From Clostridium celatum DSM 1785 (GTDB taxonomy: Bacteria; Bacillota; Clostridia; Clostridiales; Clostridiaceae), in the NCBI RefSeq assembly GCF_000320405.1, contig NZ_KB291645.1, positions 1 through 64,000 of the forward strand: 64,000 nt of DNA, written 5' to 3'. Under the pieces are notes generated by a model. The model had not been told where the DNA came from, did no database searches, and was given only the letters and a program-made list of their open reading frames with translations. This document shows, piece by piece, positions 1-8,952 of this stretch. Within the stretch, counting starts at the first letter, position 1. Each line of letters opens with the position of its first letter. The position numbers and the translations under genes are program-made.

Positions 1-24
1 TTGTTGCCCATGCTGGGCACACAC

Positions 25-56
25 AAAAAAGACTTTTTTCTCTACAAGAAAAAAGC
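25..56 (-). terminator. intrinsic terminator of M-box leader
   Basis: On the minus strand a 12-bp stem (two G-U wobbles) with a 3-nt loop is followed by six T. It lies just downstream of the M-box aptamer. It is probably the Mg2+-dependent attenuator that decides transcription of the gene beyond the left edge. A second hairpin with a GCCCA/TGGGC stem follows at 5-19. Confidence 0.75.
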
Positions 57-59
57 CTT

Positions 60-235
60 ATACTTACATCATAACTCTCATTTTGTAGAGCTTTAGCACT
101 ATAGAGCGTAGATCTTAATTGATCAGCTACATTAGAAATCACCTTGGCGATGATTACTGCTAACCCATTGGAATCTCTAGATTTTTCTGGGCAGTAGCAT
201 TTGTCTCTATAGGAACCTCACCTAACAATCTATAT
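60..235 (-). promoter_or_regulatory. M-box (ykoK leader) Mg2+ riboswitch
   Basis: Read on the minus strand, the segment starting near 224 contains TTAGGTGAGGTTCCTAT, then GCTACTGCCCAG and CCAATGGGTTAGCAG. These are the conserved core words of the M-box aptamer, in the right order and spacing. A terminator follows at 25-56. In Firmicutes this riboswitch senses Mg2+ and controls Mg2+ transporters (MgtE, MgtA or CorA types). The controlled gene is off the left edge, so its identity is inferred only. Confidence 0.9.
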
Positions 236-258
236 TTTATTAAATTAATTCCTTATTC

Positions 259-288
259 ATAATATTCCTATACTATCTATATTGTCAA
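259..288 (-). promoter_or_regulatory. sigma-A promoter of the M-box transcript
   Basis: The minus strand shows TTGACA (283-288) and TATTAT (259-264) with an 18-bp spacer. It lies just upstream of the M-box aptamer. Confidence 0.65.
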
Positions 289-338
289 TTTTTTTATTTC
301 TCCATACTAACCAATTTATAGTAAGTTATTTTACCGTT

Positions 339-1475
339 CTATATTTTTGATTCTAATAAATTTTTAAATACCTTATTATGCTCTATATCCTTACTTAAAC
401 TTTGTATAACTTTTATAATAATTTTTTCATCTAGTAGCATTTTAGAATTTAATGAAAGCCCTATTGTATAAGCTTTTATTATTCTATAACTATTTATTAA
501 TACATCCACACTTAATGTTAAGTCTTCTCCTTTATTAAATGGAATCAAATCCTTAAATATTTGATTAACTAAATAATTTTCAAATATAAATGAATACTTT
601 TCTAATTTTTTTGAAAGTTCACTGCTATATTTATTTATATCATATCCTTCAATTGCATTTGTATATTCTAAAATACACTCTTTTAATCTTATCCCTTTTA
701 TATTTTCTATTAACCTTTCATCTATAAGACTTAAATAAAATTCATTACTTTCATTATAAGCTTTACCTTTTAAAAGCTCTAAGTCTATAGTATTTTCACT
801 AAAATCTTCTAAAATATTTTCTATAGACTCAAAGTCTAGCATTTTATAATTCTTTTCTATTTCTCTATAAAAATACTTTAATATATTTAATCTTTCTTCA
901 ATAGAAAAACTTCTATTTTGTATTATATTTATTGAATTTACTCTTATTTCCCAAAAATATTGAAGTAAGCTATCTGTTCCTTCAAAAGCTTCTGTATCAA
1001 TAATTCTTCTTATTTCAATTGCCGATTCATCTATATCCTCTTCTATTTCAATAAATTCCATTTTTTCTTTATTTAAAAAAGCTTTAATACAAATTTCTTC
1101 ACAAGATGGTAAACCTGATTTTTCATATATACCATCTATAATATTATATACTCTTGGAAACCTTTTGCATGTTATACAAAGATTTTCCTCACCAATTCTT
1201 CCATGTATGTCACAAAGCATATCATCATTTAAAAAGGGACATTTATTCTGTTCTTTAAGAATCATAAATCCTTTATTTAAAAAATCTTCATTTTCTTTAT
1301 TTTCTCTAAATTTACCTTGCACTAACTCTTTAAGCTCACCTTTGCTATTAACATATTTTTCAAAGGTATTTTCATCTATATTTATATCCCATCCTGCACA
1401 ACATGTATCTACACACTCTGAGCCTATACATTTAAAATCTGCCATATATTTTGGTATAAACATATTTACTTTCAT
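339..1475 (-). CDS. FliB-family protein (flagellin lysine-N-methylase-like)
   Basis: This 378-aa protein belongs to the cysteine-rich family annotated as flagellin lysine-N-methylase (FliB) in clostridia. The N-terminus has the family signature: C16, C21, C25, C26 and W29 in the context ECVDTCCAGW. A second cysteine cluster (CPFL...CDIHG...CITCKRFPR) lies at about residues 79-108, followed by LPSCEEIC. The pattern suggests a metal or Fe-S centre. The start is set at the ATG preceded by TTGGAG; a TTG four codons upstream would lie inside that ribosome binding site. No flagellar genes are nearby, so the substrate is unproven. It is monocistronic and divergent from rubrerythrin. Confidence 0.75.
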   Translation of the reverse strand: MKVNMFIPKYMADFKCIGSECVDTCCAGWDINIDENTFEKYVNSKGELKELVQGKFRENKENEDFLNKGFMILKEQNKCPFLNDDMLCDIHGRIGEENLCITCKRFPRVYNIIDGIYEKSGLPSCEEICIKAFLNKEKMEFIEIEEDIDESAIEIRRIIDTEAFEGTDSLLQYFWEIRVNSINIIQNRSFSIEERLNILKYFYREIEKNYKMLDFESIENILEDFSENTIDLELLKGKAYNESNEFYLSLIDERLIENIKGIRLKECILEYTNAIEGYDINKYSSELSKKLEKYSFIFENYLVNQIFKDLIPFNKGEDLTLSVDVLINSYRIIKAYTIGLSLNSKMLLDEKIIIKVIQSLSKDIEHNKVFKNLLESKI

Positions 1476-1555
1476 ATTTTTCTCCAATCATTATATTAAG
1501 TTTTATATAGATTATTTCTTTTCTATAATACATCAAAACCTCATGTTATGTAACT

Positions 1556-1580
1556 AAATTATTTACTAAGTAAATAATTT
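1556..1580. promoter_or_regulatory. perfect 12-bp palindrome, probable operator upstream of rbr
   Basis: Twelve-base arms (AAATTATTTACT and its exact complement) are separated by one A. The site lies about 60 bp before rubrerythrin and 80 bp before the divergent fliB-like gene. It could bind a dimeric repressor. A peroxide-responsive or MarR-type regulator would fit the function of rubrerythrin, but the sequence alone does not say which. Confidence 0.5.
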
Positions 1581-1639
1581 ACGTATATTTCCCATGCCTC
1601 TGATTAATAATAAATTTATATAATTGGAGGTTTGATAAC

Positions 1640-2230
1640 ATGATTAATCTAAATAATAGTAAAACTAAAGAAAATTTAATGCGTGCCTTCGCAGGTGAAA
1701 GTCAAGCTAGAAATAGATATACTTTTGCTGCCTCTGTAGCAAAAAATGAAAAATATGCTATTTTAGAACAACTCTTTACATATACAGCTAATCAAGAAAA
1801 GGCTCATGCTTGGGAATTTATGAAAAGATTAAAAGAGTTTACAGGCCAAGAAATAGATATTACAGCATCTTATCCAGCTGAAGTTGAAACTTCAACATTA
1901 GTTCTTTTGAAATCTGCTGCAAAACATGAATCTGCAGAAGGAAATGAAATTTATACTGAATTTAGTAAAATAGCAAAAGAAGAAGGCTTTGATGCAATTG
2001 CTACTCTTTTCGAAGAAATTGCTTCAGTTGAAAGAGTTCATAGTGAAAGATTTAATAAATATGCTCAAGAACTTGAAAACGGAACACTTTTTAAGAGAAA
2101 TGAATCAATTAAATGGATGTGTACTAATTGTGGCTTTATTTACGAAGGTACTGAAGCACCTCAAGCTTGCCCTGTTTGCGCTCATCCTCAAGGCTATTTT
2201 ATTCCTTTCGAAAATTCTAATTTTGAATAA
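1640..2230 (+). CDS. rbr: rubrerythrin
   Basis: This 196-aa non-haem diiron protein reduces hydrogen peroxide in the cytoplasm of anaerobes. The N-terminal four-helix bundle carries the expected Glu/His ligands (QEKAHAWEF, KHESAEGNEIYTEF, EIASVERVHSERF). The C-terminus is a rubredoxin domain with two CxxC knuckles (CTNCG and CPVCAH), which passes electrons to the diiron site. TTGGAGG precedes the ATG at good spacing. The gene is alone on the plus strand, with a palindromic operator-like site upstream and an inverted-repeat element directly after its stop codon. Confidence 0.95.
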   Translation: MINLNNSKTKENLMRAFAGESQARNRYTFAASVAKNEKYAILEQLFTYTANQEKAHAWEFMKRLKEFTGQEIDITASYPAEVETSTLVLLKSAAKHESAEGNEIYTEFSKIAKEEGFDAIATLFEEIASVERVHSERFNKYAQELENGTLFKRNESIKWMCTNCGFIYEGTEAPQACPVCAHPQGYFIPFENSNFE

Positions 2231-2236
2231 TAAAAA

Positions 2237-2740
2237 GCTCCTATTTTTAGCAACGGGTTCCGTTTTAAGGTGCAAAGTGATGTAATCACATATAAAATCA
2301 CACCTAAAATCGCAACCCTAATCACAAAGTTAAAATAGCAAAAAGTGGAATTCAAATATTCTTAACTCCACTTTTATTTAATTCGTAATATATTAATACA
2401 ATTCTTCATCACTTATTTAATATTATATTAACATATTTTACTAAAATATTCTATAAAGCCTTTTTTATTAAAGATGTTATTTGTAAAATCACATATCAAT
2501 TCACAAAGATAATAGATTTATTATTTTTTAAAAATACCTGTGATTTTATATGTGATTATGTATGTGATTTTTAATATATATTAGTATTTAAAATAATGGT
2601 ATTCCTAGTATTTAAGCCATAAAATAAGAGAAACCAACTATGTGATTTTATGTGTGAATCATAGTGTGATTTCTCTTGAGATTTCAACCTTTTTAGCAAC
2701 TTTTGCACCTAGAAACGGAACCCGTTGTATTTTTAGGAGC
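2237..2740. mobile_element. MITE-like 504-bp element with ~40-bp terminal inverted repeats
   Basis: The arms at 2237-2276 and 2702-2740 are imperfect inverted copies sharing GCTCCTA, CAACGGGTTCCGTTT and AGGTGCAAA. The interior has no credible ORF. It holds about a dozen short words of the type ATCACA (left half) and TGTGAT (right half), arranged roughly symmetrically, and a 9-bp-stem hairpin near 2338-2377. Terminal repeats plus symmetric internal repeats without a gene suggest a non-autonomous transposable element with repeated protein-binding sites. It sits where the rubrerythrin terminator should be, and its arms could form that terminator. No target duplication is clear. Confidence 0.5.
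2338..2377. terminator. hairpin inside the inverted-repeat element
   Basis: AAAAGTGGA and TCCACTTTT arms flank a ~20-nt loop, followed by an AT-rich tail. It could terminate rubrerythrin transcription within the element. Confidence 0.4.
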
Positions 2741-2760
2741 CTTTTTTATTCTTTACTATT

Positions 2761-2796
2761 AAAAAGGTAAGCTAACGCATTTCCTTTAGCTTACCT
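2761..2796 (-). terminator. terminator after ispG
   Basis: On the minus strand GGTAAGCTAA and TTAGCTTACC form a 10-bp stem with a 10-nt loop, followed by TTTTT. It closes the long rpsB-to-ispG gene set. Confidence 0.85.
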
Positions 2797-2805
2797 TCTA
2801 TATTT

Positions 2806-3855
2806 CTATAAATTTTCTATTTCTCTCATTAACTCTTCAATCAAATCTTCTTCTTTAACTTTTTTTATAATTTCACCTTTTTTAAATATTAATCCTTCAC
2901 CGTTACCACCAGCAATACCAATATCTGCTTCTCTTGCTTCGCCAGGACCATTTACTACACATCCCATAACAGCAACCTTAATATTTTTATTACAGTTTTC
3001 AAGCCTTTTTTCAACTTCTTCTGCAATCTTTATAAGGTTAATTTGAGTTCTTCCACAAGTAGGACAAGATACAAATGTCATTCCTTGCTTTCTTAAACCT
3101 AAGGCAATTAACATTTCCTTTGCCACCTTAATTTCTTCTATAGGATCACTAGTTAATGATACTCTTATAGTATCTCCAATTCCTTCAGCAAGTAAAGTTC
3201 CTATTCCCAATGTAGATTTAATAGTTCCTCTAAATACAGTCCCTGATTCAGTAACCCCTAAGTGAAGAGGATAATTACACTCTTTACTCATTAATCTATA
3301 CGCTTCTATCATCATAGGAACATCAGAAGATTTAATTGATATAACTATATCATTAAAATTTAATTTTTCCAGTATTTTAACATGTCTTAATGCTGATTCA
3401 ACAAGACCTTTAGCTGTTGGCTTACCATCTCTTTCTAAAATATCTTTTTCTAAAGACCCTGAATTTACACCTATTCTTATTGGAATATTTTTTTCCTTAC
3501 AAGCTTCTGTAACAGCTTTTACTCTTTCAACACTTCCAATGTTACCTGGATTTATTCTAATAGCACTAATTCCATTTTCTACACACTTTAGTGCTAATCT
3601 ATAATCAAAATGAATATCTGCTACTACAGGTATTGGTGAACCTGCACAAATATCTTTTATAGCTTCTGCAGCTTTCATATCTGGAACTGCACATCTTATT
3701 ATTTCACAACCAGCTATATGAAGTGCTCTAATTTGAGCTAATGTCTTTTCTACATCCCTTGTATCTGTATTAGTCATTGACTGAATTGAAACTGGCGAAT
3801 CTCCACCAACATATACAGATCCAACTTTAACTTTTATTGTTTTTTTTCTTTCCAT
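2806..3855 (-). CDS. ispG: 4-hydroxy-3-methylbut-2-enyl diphosphate synthase
   Basis: IspG (GcpE) makes HMBPP from MEcPP in the MEP isoprenoid pathway, using a [4Fe-4S] cluster. The 349-aa length is normal for the short bacterial form. The TIM-barrel half starts with VGGDSPVSIQSMTNTDT. The C-terminal cluster-binding half has CPTCGRTQ and GCVVNGPGEAREADIGIAGG, giving three cysteines plus the conserved glutamate. GGGAGAG precedes the ATG. It lies 12 bp after rseP and in the same run as dxr, so two MEP-pathway enzymes flank the protease. Confidence 0.97.
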   Translation of the reverse strand: MERKKTIKVKVGSVYVGGDSPVSIQSMTNTDTRDVEKTLAQIRALHIAGCEIIRCAVPDMKAAEAIKDICAGSPIPVVADIHFDYRLALKCVENGISAIRINPGNIGSVERVKAVTEACKEKNIPIRIGVNSGSLEKDILERDGKPTAKGLVESALRHVKILEKLNFNDIVISIKSSDVPMMIEAYRLMSKECNYPLHLGVTESGTVFRGTIKSTLGIGTLLAEGIGDTIRVSLTSDPIEEIKVAKEMLIALGLRKQGMTFVSCPTCGRTQINLIKIAEEVEKRLENCNKNIKVAVMGCVVNGPGEAREADIGIAGGNGEGLIFKKGEIIKKVKEEDLIEELMREIENL

Positions 3856-3867
3856 TTTTAATCTCTC

Positions 3868-4887
3868 CTATAATTTAATAGGGAATAGTATATCTTTTAA
3901 TGTTACTAAAATCATAAATCCTATTAAAATCATAAATCCTACATAATTTGCAGCTCCAACTATTTTATCTGGAACCTTTCTTCTTGTTATAAGTTCTATT
4001 AATAATATAACTGTCCATCCTCCATCTAGGGCTGGGAATGGTAATAAGTTAAATACAGCTAAATTTATACTAATAAAAGCTAAGAAGTATGCTAATGTTG
4101 CTATACCACTTTTAGCTGCTTGCCCTGACATTTTTATTATAGTAACAGGCCCACCAACATCTGTTTTAAAGTTAACATTTCCTGTAACCATAAGTTTTAA
4201 ACTCTTATATGTTTGCCCTACTAATGAAATAGTTTCATTAAAAGTATGTTTTATCGCCTGAGCAATACTTGGATTTTCAACTACTGTATTATAGTATCCT
4301 ATTTGATATGCTGTAGTACCATTAACTTCTACAACATTAGGAGTAATTGTAAGCTCCTTCTCTATTCCATTTCTATCTACAAGTAATTCGATTTCCTTAC
4401 CTTTTGCAAGTTGAATACCTATAGAAACATCACTTGCTGTAAATACTTTAGATCCATCTATTTTTATAATTCTATCTCCTATTTCAAGCCCTGCTTCTTG
4501 AGCTGGCGAACTTTCTAAAAAATTACTTACTACTGGTTCACTAAAACCTATATTAGTAAAATAGATACTAAATACAACTATGGCAAAAATAATATTCATT
4601 GTTGCACCAGCTAAAATCACTGATATTCTTCTTAAAGGTGATTTACTTGAGAAACTTCTCTCATCATCACTAACTTCTTCTTCCCCTAGCATTTTAACAT
4701 ATCCGCCTATTGGAAACAATCTTAATGAATATTGAGTTTCTTTACCTTGCTTTGAAAATATTTCTGGTCCCATACCAATGGAGAATTCTTCTACTTTAAT
4801 ACCATTTACCTTAGCCATAATAAAGTGCCCAAGTTCATGGACTATTATTAATAAACTAAAGCCTAAAATTGCCATTATAATATACAT
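3868..4887 (-). CDS. rseP: RIP site-2 protease RseP
   Basis: This 339-aa membrane zinc metalloprotease cleaves anti-sigma factors and remnant signal peptides within the membrane. HELGH lies at residues 17-21 in the first transmembrane segment. A PDZ domain with SSPAQEAGLEIGDRI spans about 110-190. The second metal motif NLLPFPALDGG is near residue 280. Its ATG overlaps the dxr stop codon (TAATG), so the two are translationally coupled. The dxr-rseP order is standard in Firmicutes. Confidence 0.95.
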   Translation of the reverse strand: MYIIMAILGFSLLIIVHELGHFIMAKVNGIKVEEFSIGMGPEIFSKQGKETQYSLRLFPIGGYVKMLGEEEVSDDERSFSSKSPLRRISVILAGATMNIIFAIVVFSIYFTNIGFSEPVVSNFLESSPAQEAGLEIGDRIIKIDGSKVFTASDVSIGIQLAKGKEIELLVDRNGIEKELTITPNVVEVNGTTAYQIGYYNTVVENPSIAQAIKHTFNETISLVGQTYKSLKLMVTGNVNFKTDVGGPVTIIKMSGQAAKSGIATLAYFLAFISINLAVFNLLPFPALDGGWTVILLIELITRRKVPDKIVGAANYVGFMILIGFMILVTLKDILFPIKL

Positions 4888-6062
4888 TAATTATTCACTC
4901 CTAACTCCCATTTACTTCTTATATACTCTCTTACACTCTTATCTAAATTTATAATATTTTCTAACGTTAACTCATTACTATATTGCTTTTCAAATACTTT
5001 CATACATTCTTCAATGATTTCAGCTATTTGTAGGAATTTTATTTTTTCCTCTAATAACAATGCAACTGCTTCTTCATTTGCACCATTTAATACCGTTGGA
5101 GCTAATCCTCCAATTTTTCCTGCTTTATATGCAAGCTTTAAACATTTAAATGTATCCATATCTGGTTTTTCAAATGTTAATTGTGATATTTCATAAAAAT
5201 TAATAGGTTGTGCTATCATACCTTTTCTTTCTGGATAATTTAAAGCATATTGAATTGGTAATCTCATATCTGGTGAACCTAATTGTGCAATCACACTAGC
5301 ATCCTTATATTCTACCATTGAATGAATTATACTTTGAGGATGAACAACTACTTCTATATTATCATAGCTAGTATCAAATAAAAAATGTGCCTCTATTACT
5401 TCTAATCCTTTATTCATTAATGTAGCTGAATCTATAGAAATTTTTTGTCCCATATTCCACTTTGGATGCTTTAATGCCTCTTTTACAGTTACTTCTTTCA
5501 AGTCATCTATATTTTTCCCTCTAAAAGGACCACCTGATGCAGTTAATATTATTTTATTTATATCTTTATTTTTATATCCACTTAAACTTTGAAAAATTGC
5601 ACTATGCTCTGAATCAACTGGTAATATTTTAACTCCCATCTCTTTTGCTTTATTCATTACTAATTCACCAGCAACCACTAAAGTTTCCTTATTTGCTAAA
5701 GCAATATCCTTTTTAGCTTCTATTGCAGCCATTGTTGGTTTTAATCCAATCATTCCAACTACCGAAGTAACTACTGTATCTATTTCATCTAAAGTGGCAA
5801 TTTTGATTAATCCATCTATTCCACTAAAAACTTCTATATTTTTATTTTTTTCTATACAATAATTTTTTATAACTTCTGAGCAAGATTCATCCATCATTCC
5901 AACATACTTAGGATTAAATTCTTCTATTATTTCTTTCATTTTATCAACTGATGAATTAGCAGTAATACCAAAAAGCTTAATTTCACCATTTGATTGTCTT
6001 ATTACATCTAATGTCTGAGTACCTATGGAACCTGTTGCCCCTAAAATTGATATGTTTTTCAT
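4887..6062 (-). CDS. dxr: 1-deoxy-D-xylulose 5-phosphate reductoisomerase
   Basis: Dxr (IspC) converts DXP to MEP, the committed step of the MEP pathway, with NADPH. The 391-aa protein starts with the nucleotide-binding loop GATGSIG (residues 8-14). It also shows ANKETLV, the metal-binding VDSEHSAIFQ, and SIDSATLMNKGLE, all diagnostic. Its length matches the family. It lies 10 bp after the permease gene and is coupled to rseP. Confidence 0.97.
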   Translation of the reverse strand: MKNISILGATGSIGTQTLDVIRQSNGEIKLFGITANSSVDKMKEIIEEFNPKYVGMMDESCSEVIKNYCIEKNKNIEVFSGIDGLIKIATLDEIDTVVTSVVGMIGLKPTMAAIEAKKDIALANKETLVVAGELVMNKAKEMGVKILPVDSEHSAIFQSLSGYKNKDINKIILTASGGPFRGKNIDDLKEVTVKEALKHPKWNMGQKISIDSATLMNKGLEVIEAHFLFDTSYDNIEVVVHPQSIIHSMVEYKDASVIAQLGSPDMRLPIQYALNYPERKGMIAQPINFYEISQLTFEKPDMDTFKCLKLAYKAGKIGGLAPTVLNGANEEAVALLLEEKIKFLQIAEIIEECMKVFEKQYSNELTLENIINLDKSVREYIRSKWELGVNN

Positions 6063-6071
6063 TTATACCTC

Positions 6072-7052
6072 CTAAATGTTCTCTTCATAAATTATATCTT
6101 TTGCTAATAAACAATATATAGGCCCTACTAATATACCTATTATTCCAAAACTTTCAGCACCTATATACATAGATAATAGTACTACTAACGGGTGTATATC
6201 TAATTTATAACTTAAATACTTTAGCTCTAAAATTTCTCTAACTATTTGAAGTAACAAATAAAGTGCTATTAATCCTATTACTAGTAGATACTTCTTTATT
6301 ATTATATTGTATATTATAATTGGAATAAATACAATTATAGTTCCTACATATGGCAGTATATCTAAAATTCCGCAAACAACACCTAAAAATATAGCATTAG
6401 GTATTCTTAAAATTAAAAATCCAATTATTGTTATTATCATACATATAAAAACTAAAATTACTTCAATTTTTAATACTTCTCGTAAATTATCTCTTTTTTT
6501 TCTTATTGTATAAATAACATTATAAGGTAATATTCTATTTAACACTCTAAAAAATAATTTTCTATCTACAATAAAAAAATAAACTGTGATATTAGCTACT
6601 ATATATGATAATATTCCCTGTCCTGTAACCACTAATCCATTTTTAAATGTATTTGATGTAAAGACTTGTTTATTATTTTGCAATATTTCTTCAATATCAA
6701 TACCCATAGTATTTTTTATATTTTGAATTAACTCTCTAATTTCACCTAAATAGTTTGTATAAATTTTCTCTATTAAATTAAATATTGAATTTCCAAAATA
6801 AAAAATAAAGCAAAACATCATAACATTTATTATTAATATGGTTAATGCCCCTGAAATTTTTTCATTAATATTTATCCTTCTTAATGCATCGTCTATAGGT
6901 TTACAAAGCATCGACAAAATGATAATGGTTAAAAATGGTTTGAAATAATTTTTTATTAAGTAAGTTAAAATAATAAATAATCCAAGTAATAAAACCAATG
7001 ATAGTAACTTTTCATATTGATAATTTTTCTTATAACTATTATAAAATCTCAT
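6072..7052 (-). CDS. AI-2E family (PerM/YtvI-like) membrane protein
   Basis: This 326-aa protein is highly hydrophobic. It has about seven transmembrane segments: two or three at the N-terminus, a loop at about 85-150, and a block from 190 to the end. This is the layout of the AI-2E/UPF0118 family. The family includes transporters of several substrates, so none is assigned. It sits between a terminator (7188-7224) and dxr. Placement inside a CdsA/Dxr gene set is unusual for a permease. The ribosome binding site is weak (AGGAT). Confidence 0.75.
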   Translation of the reverse strand: MRFYNSYKKNYQYEKLLSLVLLLGLFIILTYLIKNYFKPFLTIIILSMLCKPIDDALRRININEKISGALTILIINVMMFCFIFYFGNSIFNLIEKIYTNYLGEIRELIQNIKNTMGIDIEEILQNNKQVFTSNTFKNGLVVTGQGILSYIVANITVYFFIVDRKLFFRVLNRILPYNVIYTIRKKRDNLREVLKIEVILVFICMIITIIGFLILRIPNAIFLGVVCGILDILPYVGTIIVFIPIIIYNIIIKKYLLVIGLIALYLLLQIVREILELKYLSYKLDIHPLVVLLSMYIGAESFGIIGILVGPIYCLLAKDIIYEENI

Positions 7053-7187
7053 ATTAAATAAATCCTATTCTATATATTTAATAAAAAGCTAGTTATTATT
7101 AAAAGAAACTCTAACTTCTTATCATAATATATATACTATAACTTTACTTTAGTTATACATAAATATTAGCTTTATATGTTTAACCAA

Positions 7188-7224
7188 AAAGCACGAAATT
7201 AAGAATATCTTAATTTCGTGCTTT
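7188..7224. terminator. terminator between cdsA and the permease gene
   Basis: Perfect 17-bp arms flank an ATA loop, with a T run on the minus strand. It separates uppS-cdsA from the permease-dxr-rseP-ispG unit. The latter therefore needs its own promoter in 7053-7187, which is AT-rich with several TATAAT-like words. Confidence 0.8.
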
Positions 7225-7259
7225 CCTAAATTAATATAAATATAAACTATTTATTAATT

Positions 7260-8053
7260 TTAAATACCTACTATAAATGTTAAATAATAAAATACTACTA
7301 CTGCATTAAATAAAATAGAATCAAATCTATCTAATATTCCACCATGCCCTGGTATTAAATTACTATAATCTTTTAAATCTACATATCTTTTTATTGATGA
7401 TGCAACTAAATCTCCAAATTGACCCATTATTCCACAAAGAGCTCCAATTAAGAAGAAATGAACTATAGCAACTTCTGGTACATATGGACTTACTATTATA
7501 CCAAATATTCCACATCCTAAAGTAGCACCTAAAAGTCCTCCAATAGAACCTTCTATGGTCTTCTTTGGACTAACCTTTGGACATAGCTTATGTTTCCCAA
7601 AAAATCTTCCAAAGTAATATGCTACAGTATCACTAAGCCATGATCCAATGAAAATTAACCATACTAAATATTGTCCATTAACCTTATTGTTAACTAATGG
7701 TATAAAACTAAATAATATTACTACATAAGTAAAACCTAAGATAGTTACTGCAACATCCATAAATGAATACTTCAAATCTATAATTGGAATTATTAAAGAT
7801 AATACTACGGCTAAAACTAAAATATACATCATCTTTTCAAAATCATTATTAATATATAATAAATTGCTAATAATATATAACTTATTATAGGAATACTTTT
7901 TATATTTTTAGTTTTTAATGCATTGTAAAACTCATATAAACCACATACTGATAATGCTATTGTAAATAACTTTAATGGTAATCCACCTAAAAATACAAAA
8001 ATTAATTATGGAGCCAATACTACAGCTCCTATATATCTGCTATTTATTTTCAA
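7260..8053 (-). pseudogene. cdsA: phosphatidate cytidylyltransferase CdsA, disrupted
   Basis: The C-terminal 190 residues (from MMYILVL, 7832) are clearly CdsA: polytopic, with the signature SPKKTIEGSIGGLLGA and GHGGILDRFDS. CdsA makes CDP-diacylglycerol, the precursor of all phospholipids. Upstream is the normal start (TTG at 8053, preceded by GGAGGTG) and the expected N-terminus (MKINSRYIGAVVLAP). Codon 16 is TAA (8006-8008). The N-terminal frame and the C-terminal frame then differ by one base, with the switch near 7840-7880. An intact gene would be about 265 aa. The locus sits in its usual place after uppS. Since CdsA is normally essential, either another copy exists or the sequence has errors here. 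Confidence 0.8.
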
Positions 8054-8073
8054 ACTTTTCACCTCCAAAAATT

Positions 8074-8832
8074 TTAAACTCCACCAAATCTTCTGTTTCT
8101 ATTTTGATATTCATAAATTGCTCTTTGTAAATCTTCTTCTTTAAAATCTGGCCAATTTACATTAGAATACCAAAACTCTGAATAAGCACATTGCCATAAT
8201 AAGAAATTACTAATTCTCTGTTCTCCAGAAGGTCTTATTATTAAATCTGGATCTGGCGAATCTTTTGTATATAAATAGTTTGAAAATAAATCTTGATTAA
8301 TATCCTCTTTTTTTATTTTTCCATCTTCAACATCATTTATTATACCTTTTACAGCTCTTACTATTTCATCTCTACCACCATAATTAAAAGCAACATTTAA
8401 AACTAATCCTTTATTATCTTTTGTTAATTCTATAGCGTCATCTATTTCTTTTCTACATTCTTCTTGTAAAGCAGAAATATCACCTAAAACCCTAAGTACA
8501 ACTCTATTCTCGTGAAGTCCTACTACTTCTTGTCTTAAATATTGAACTAAAAGCTTCATTAAAGCATTTACCTCATCCTTGGGTCTTTTCCAATTCTCAG
8601 TTGAAAAAGCATATAATGTTATGTATTTTATACCTAATCTATCTGCTTCTTTTACTACTCTTCTAATAGTCTCAACTCCAGCTTTATGACCCATGGTTCT
8701 TGGCAAGTTTCTATTTTTCGCCCATCTGCCATTACCATCCATTATTATAGCTACGTGCTTTGGAATATTATCTTTATCTAGTTCAAAATTTATATTTTCA
8801 TCATCTTTATTAGCTTTAAAAAAACTAAACAT
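8074..8832 (-). CDS. uppS: undecaprenyl diphosphate synthase
   Basis: This cis-prenyltransferase makes the C55 lipid carrier for peptidoglycan. The 252-aa protein has IMDGNGRWAKNR with catalytic Asp near residue 32, then GHKAGVE, YAFSTENWKRP, FNYGGRDEI and IRPSGEQRISNFLLWQ, all family motifs. The start is the ATG 8 nt after TTGGAGG (MFSFFKAN); longer upstream ORF sequence is not credible. It lies between frr and cdsA, the standard Firmicutes order. Confidence 0.97.
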   Translation of the reverse strand: MFSFFKANKDDENINFELDKDNIPKHVAIIMDGNGRWAKNRNLPRTMGHKAGVETIRRVVKEADRLGIKYITLYAFSTENWKRPKDEVNALMKLLVQYLRQEVVGLHENRVVLRVLGDISALQEECRKEIDDAIELTKDNKGLVLNVAFNYGGRDEIVRAVKGIINDVEDGKIKKEDINQDLFSNYLYTKDSPDPDLIIRPSGEQRISNFLLWQCAYSEFWYSNVNWPDFKEEDLQRAIYEYQNRNRRFGGV

Positions 8833-8925
8833 TACTCTTGCCTCCAACTTTTTATAACAAACTAATACTATTAATATTAACAATTGTAATTAAAGCTTAT
8901 AAATGCTTTTCTCTATGATTAAGAA

Positions 8926-8952
8926 AAAAACCTGCTATATAGCAGGTTTTAA
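8926..8952 (-). terminator. terminator overlapping the end of frr
   Basis: AACCTGCTA and TAGCAGGTT form a compact hairpin followed by TTTTT on the minus strand. Its 5' side overlaps the last codon of frr. It would reduce read-through from frr into uppS. Confidence 0.8.

Noticed and set aside
2237-2740. CRISPR array
   Set aside because: The repeated words are 6-8 bp, irregularly spaced and inverted between halves, with no uniform spacers.
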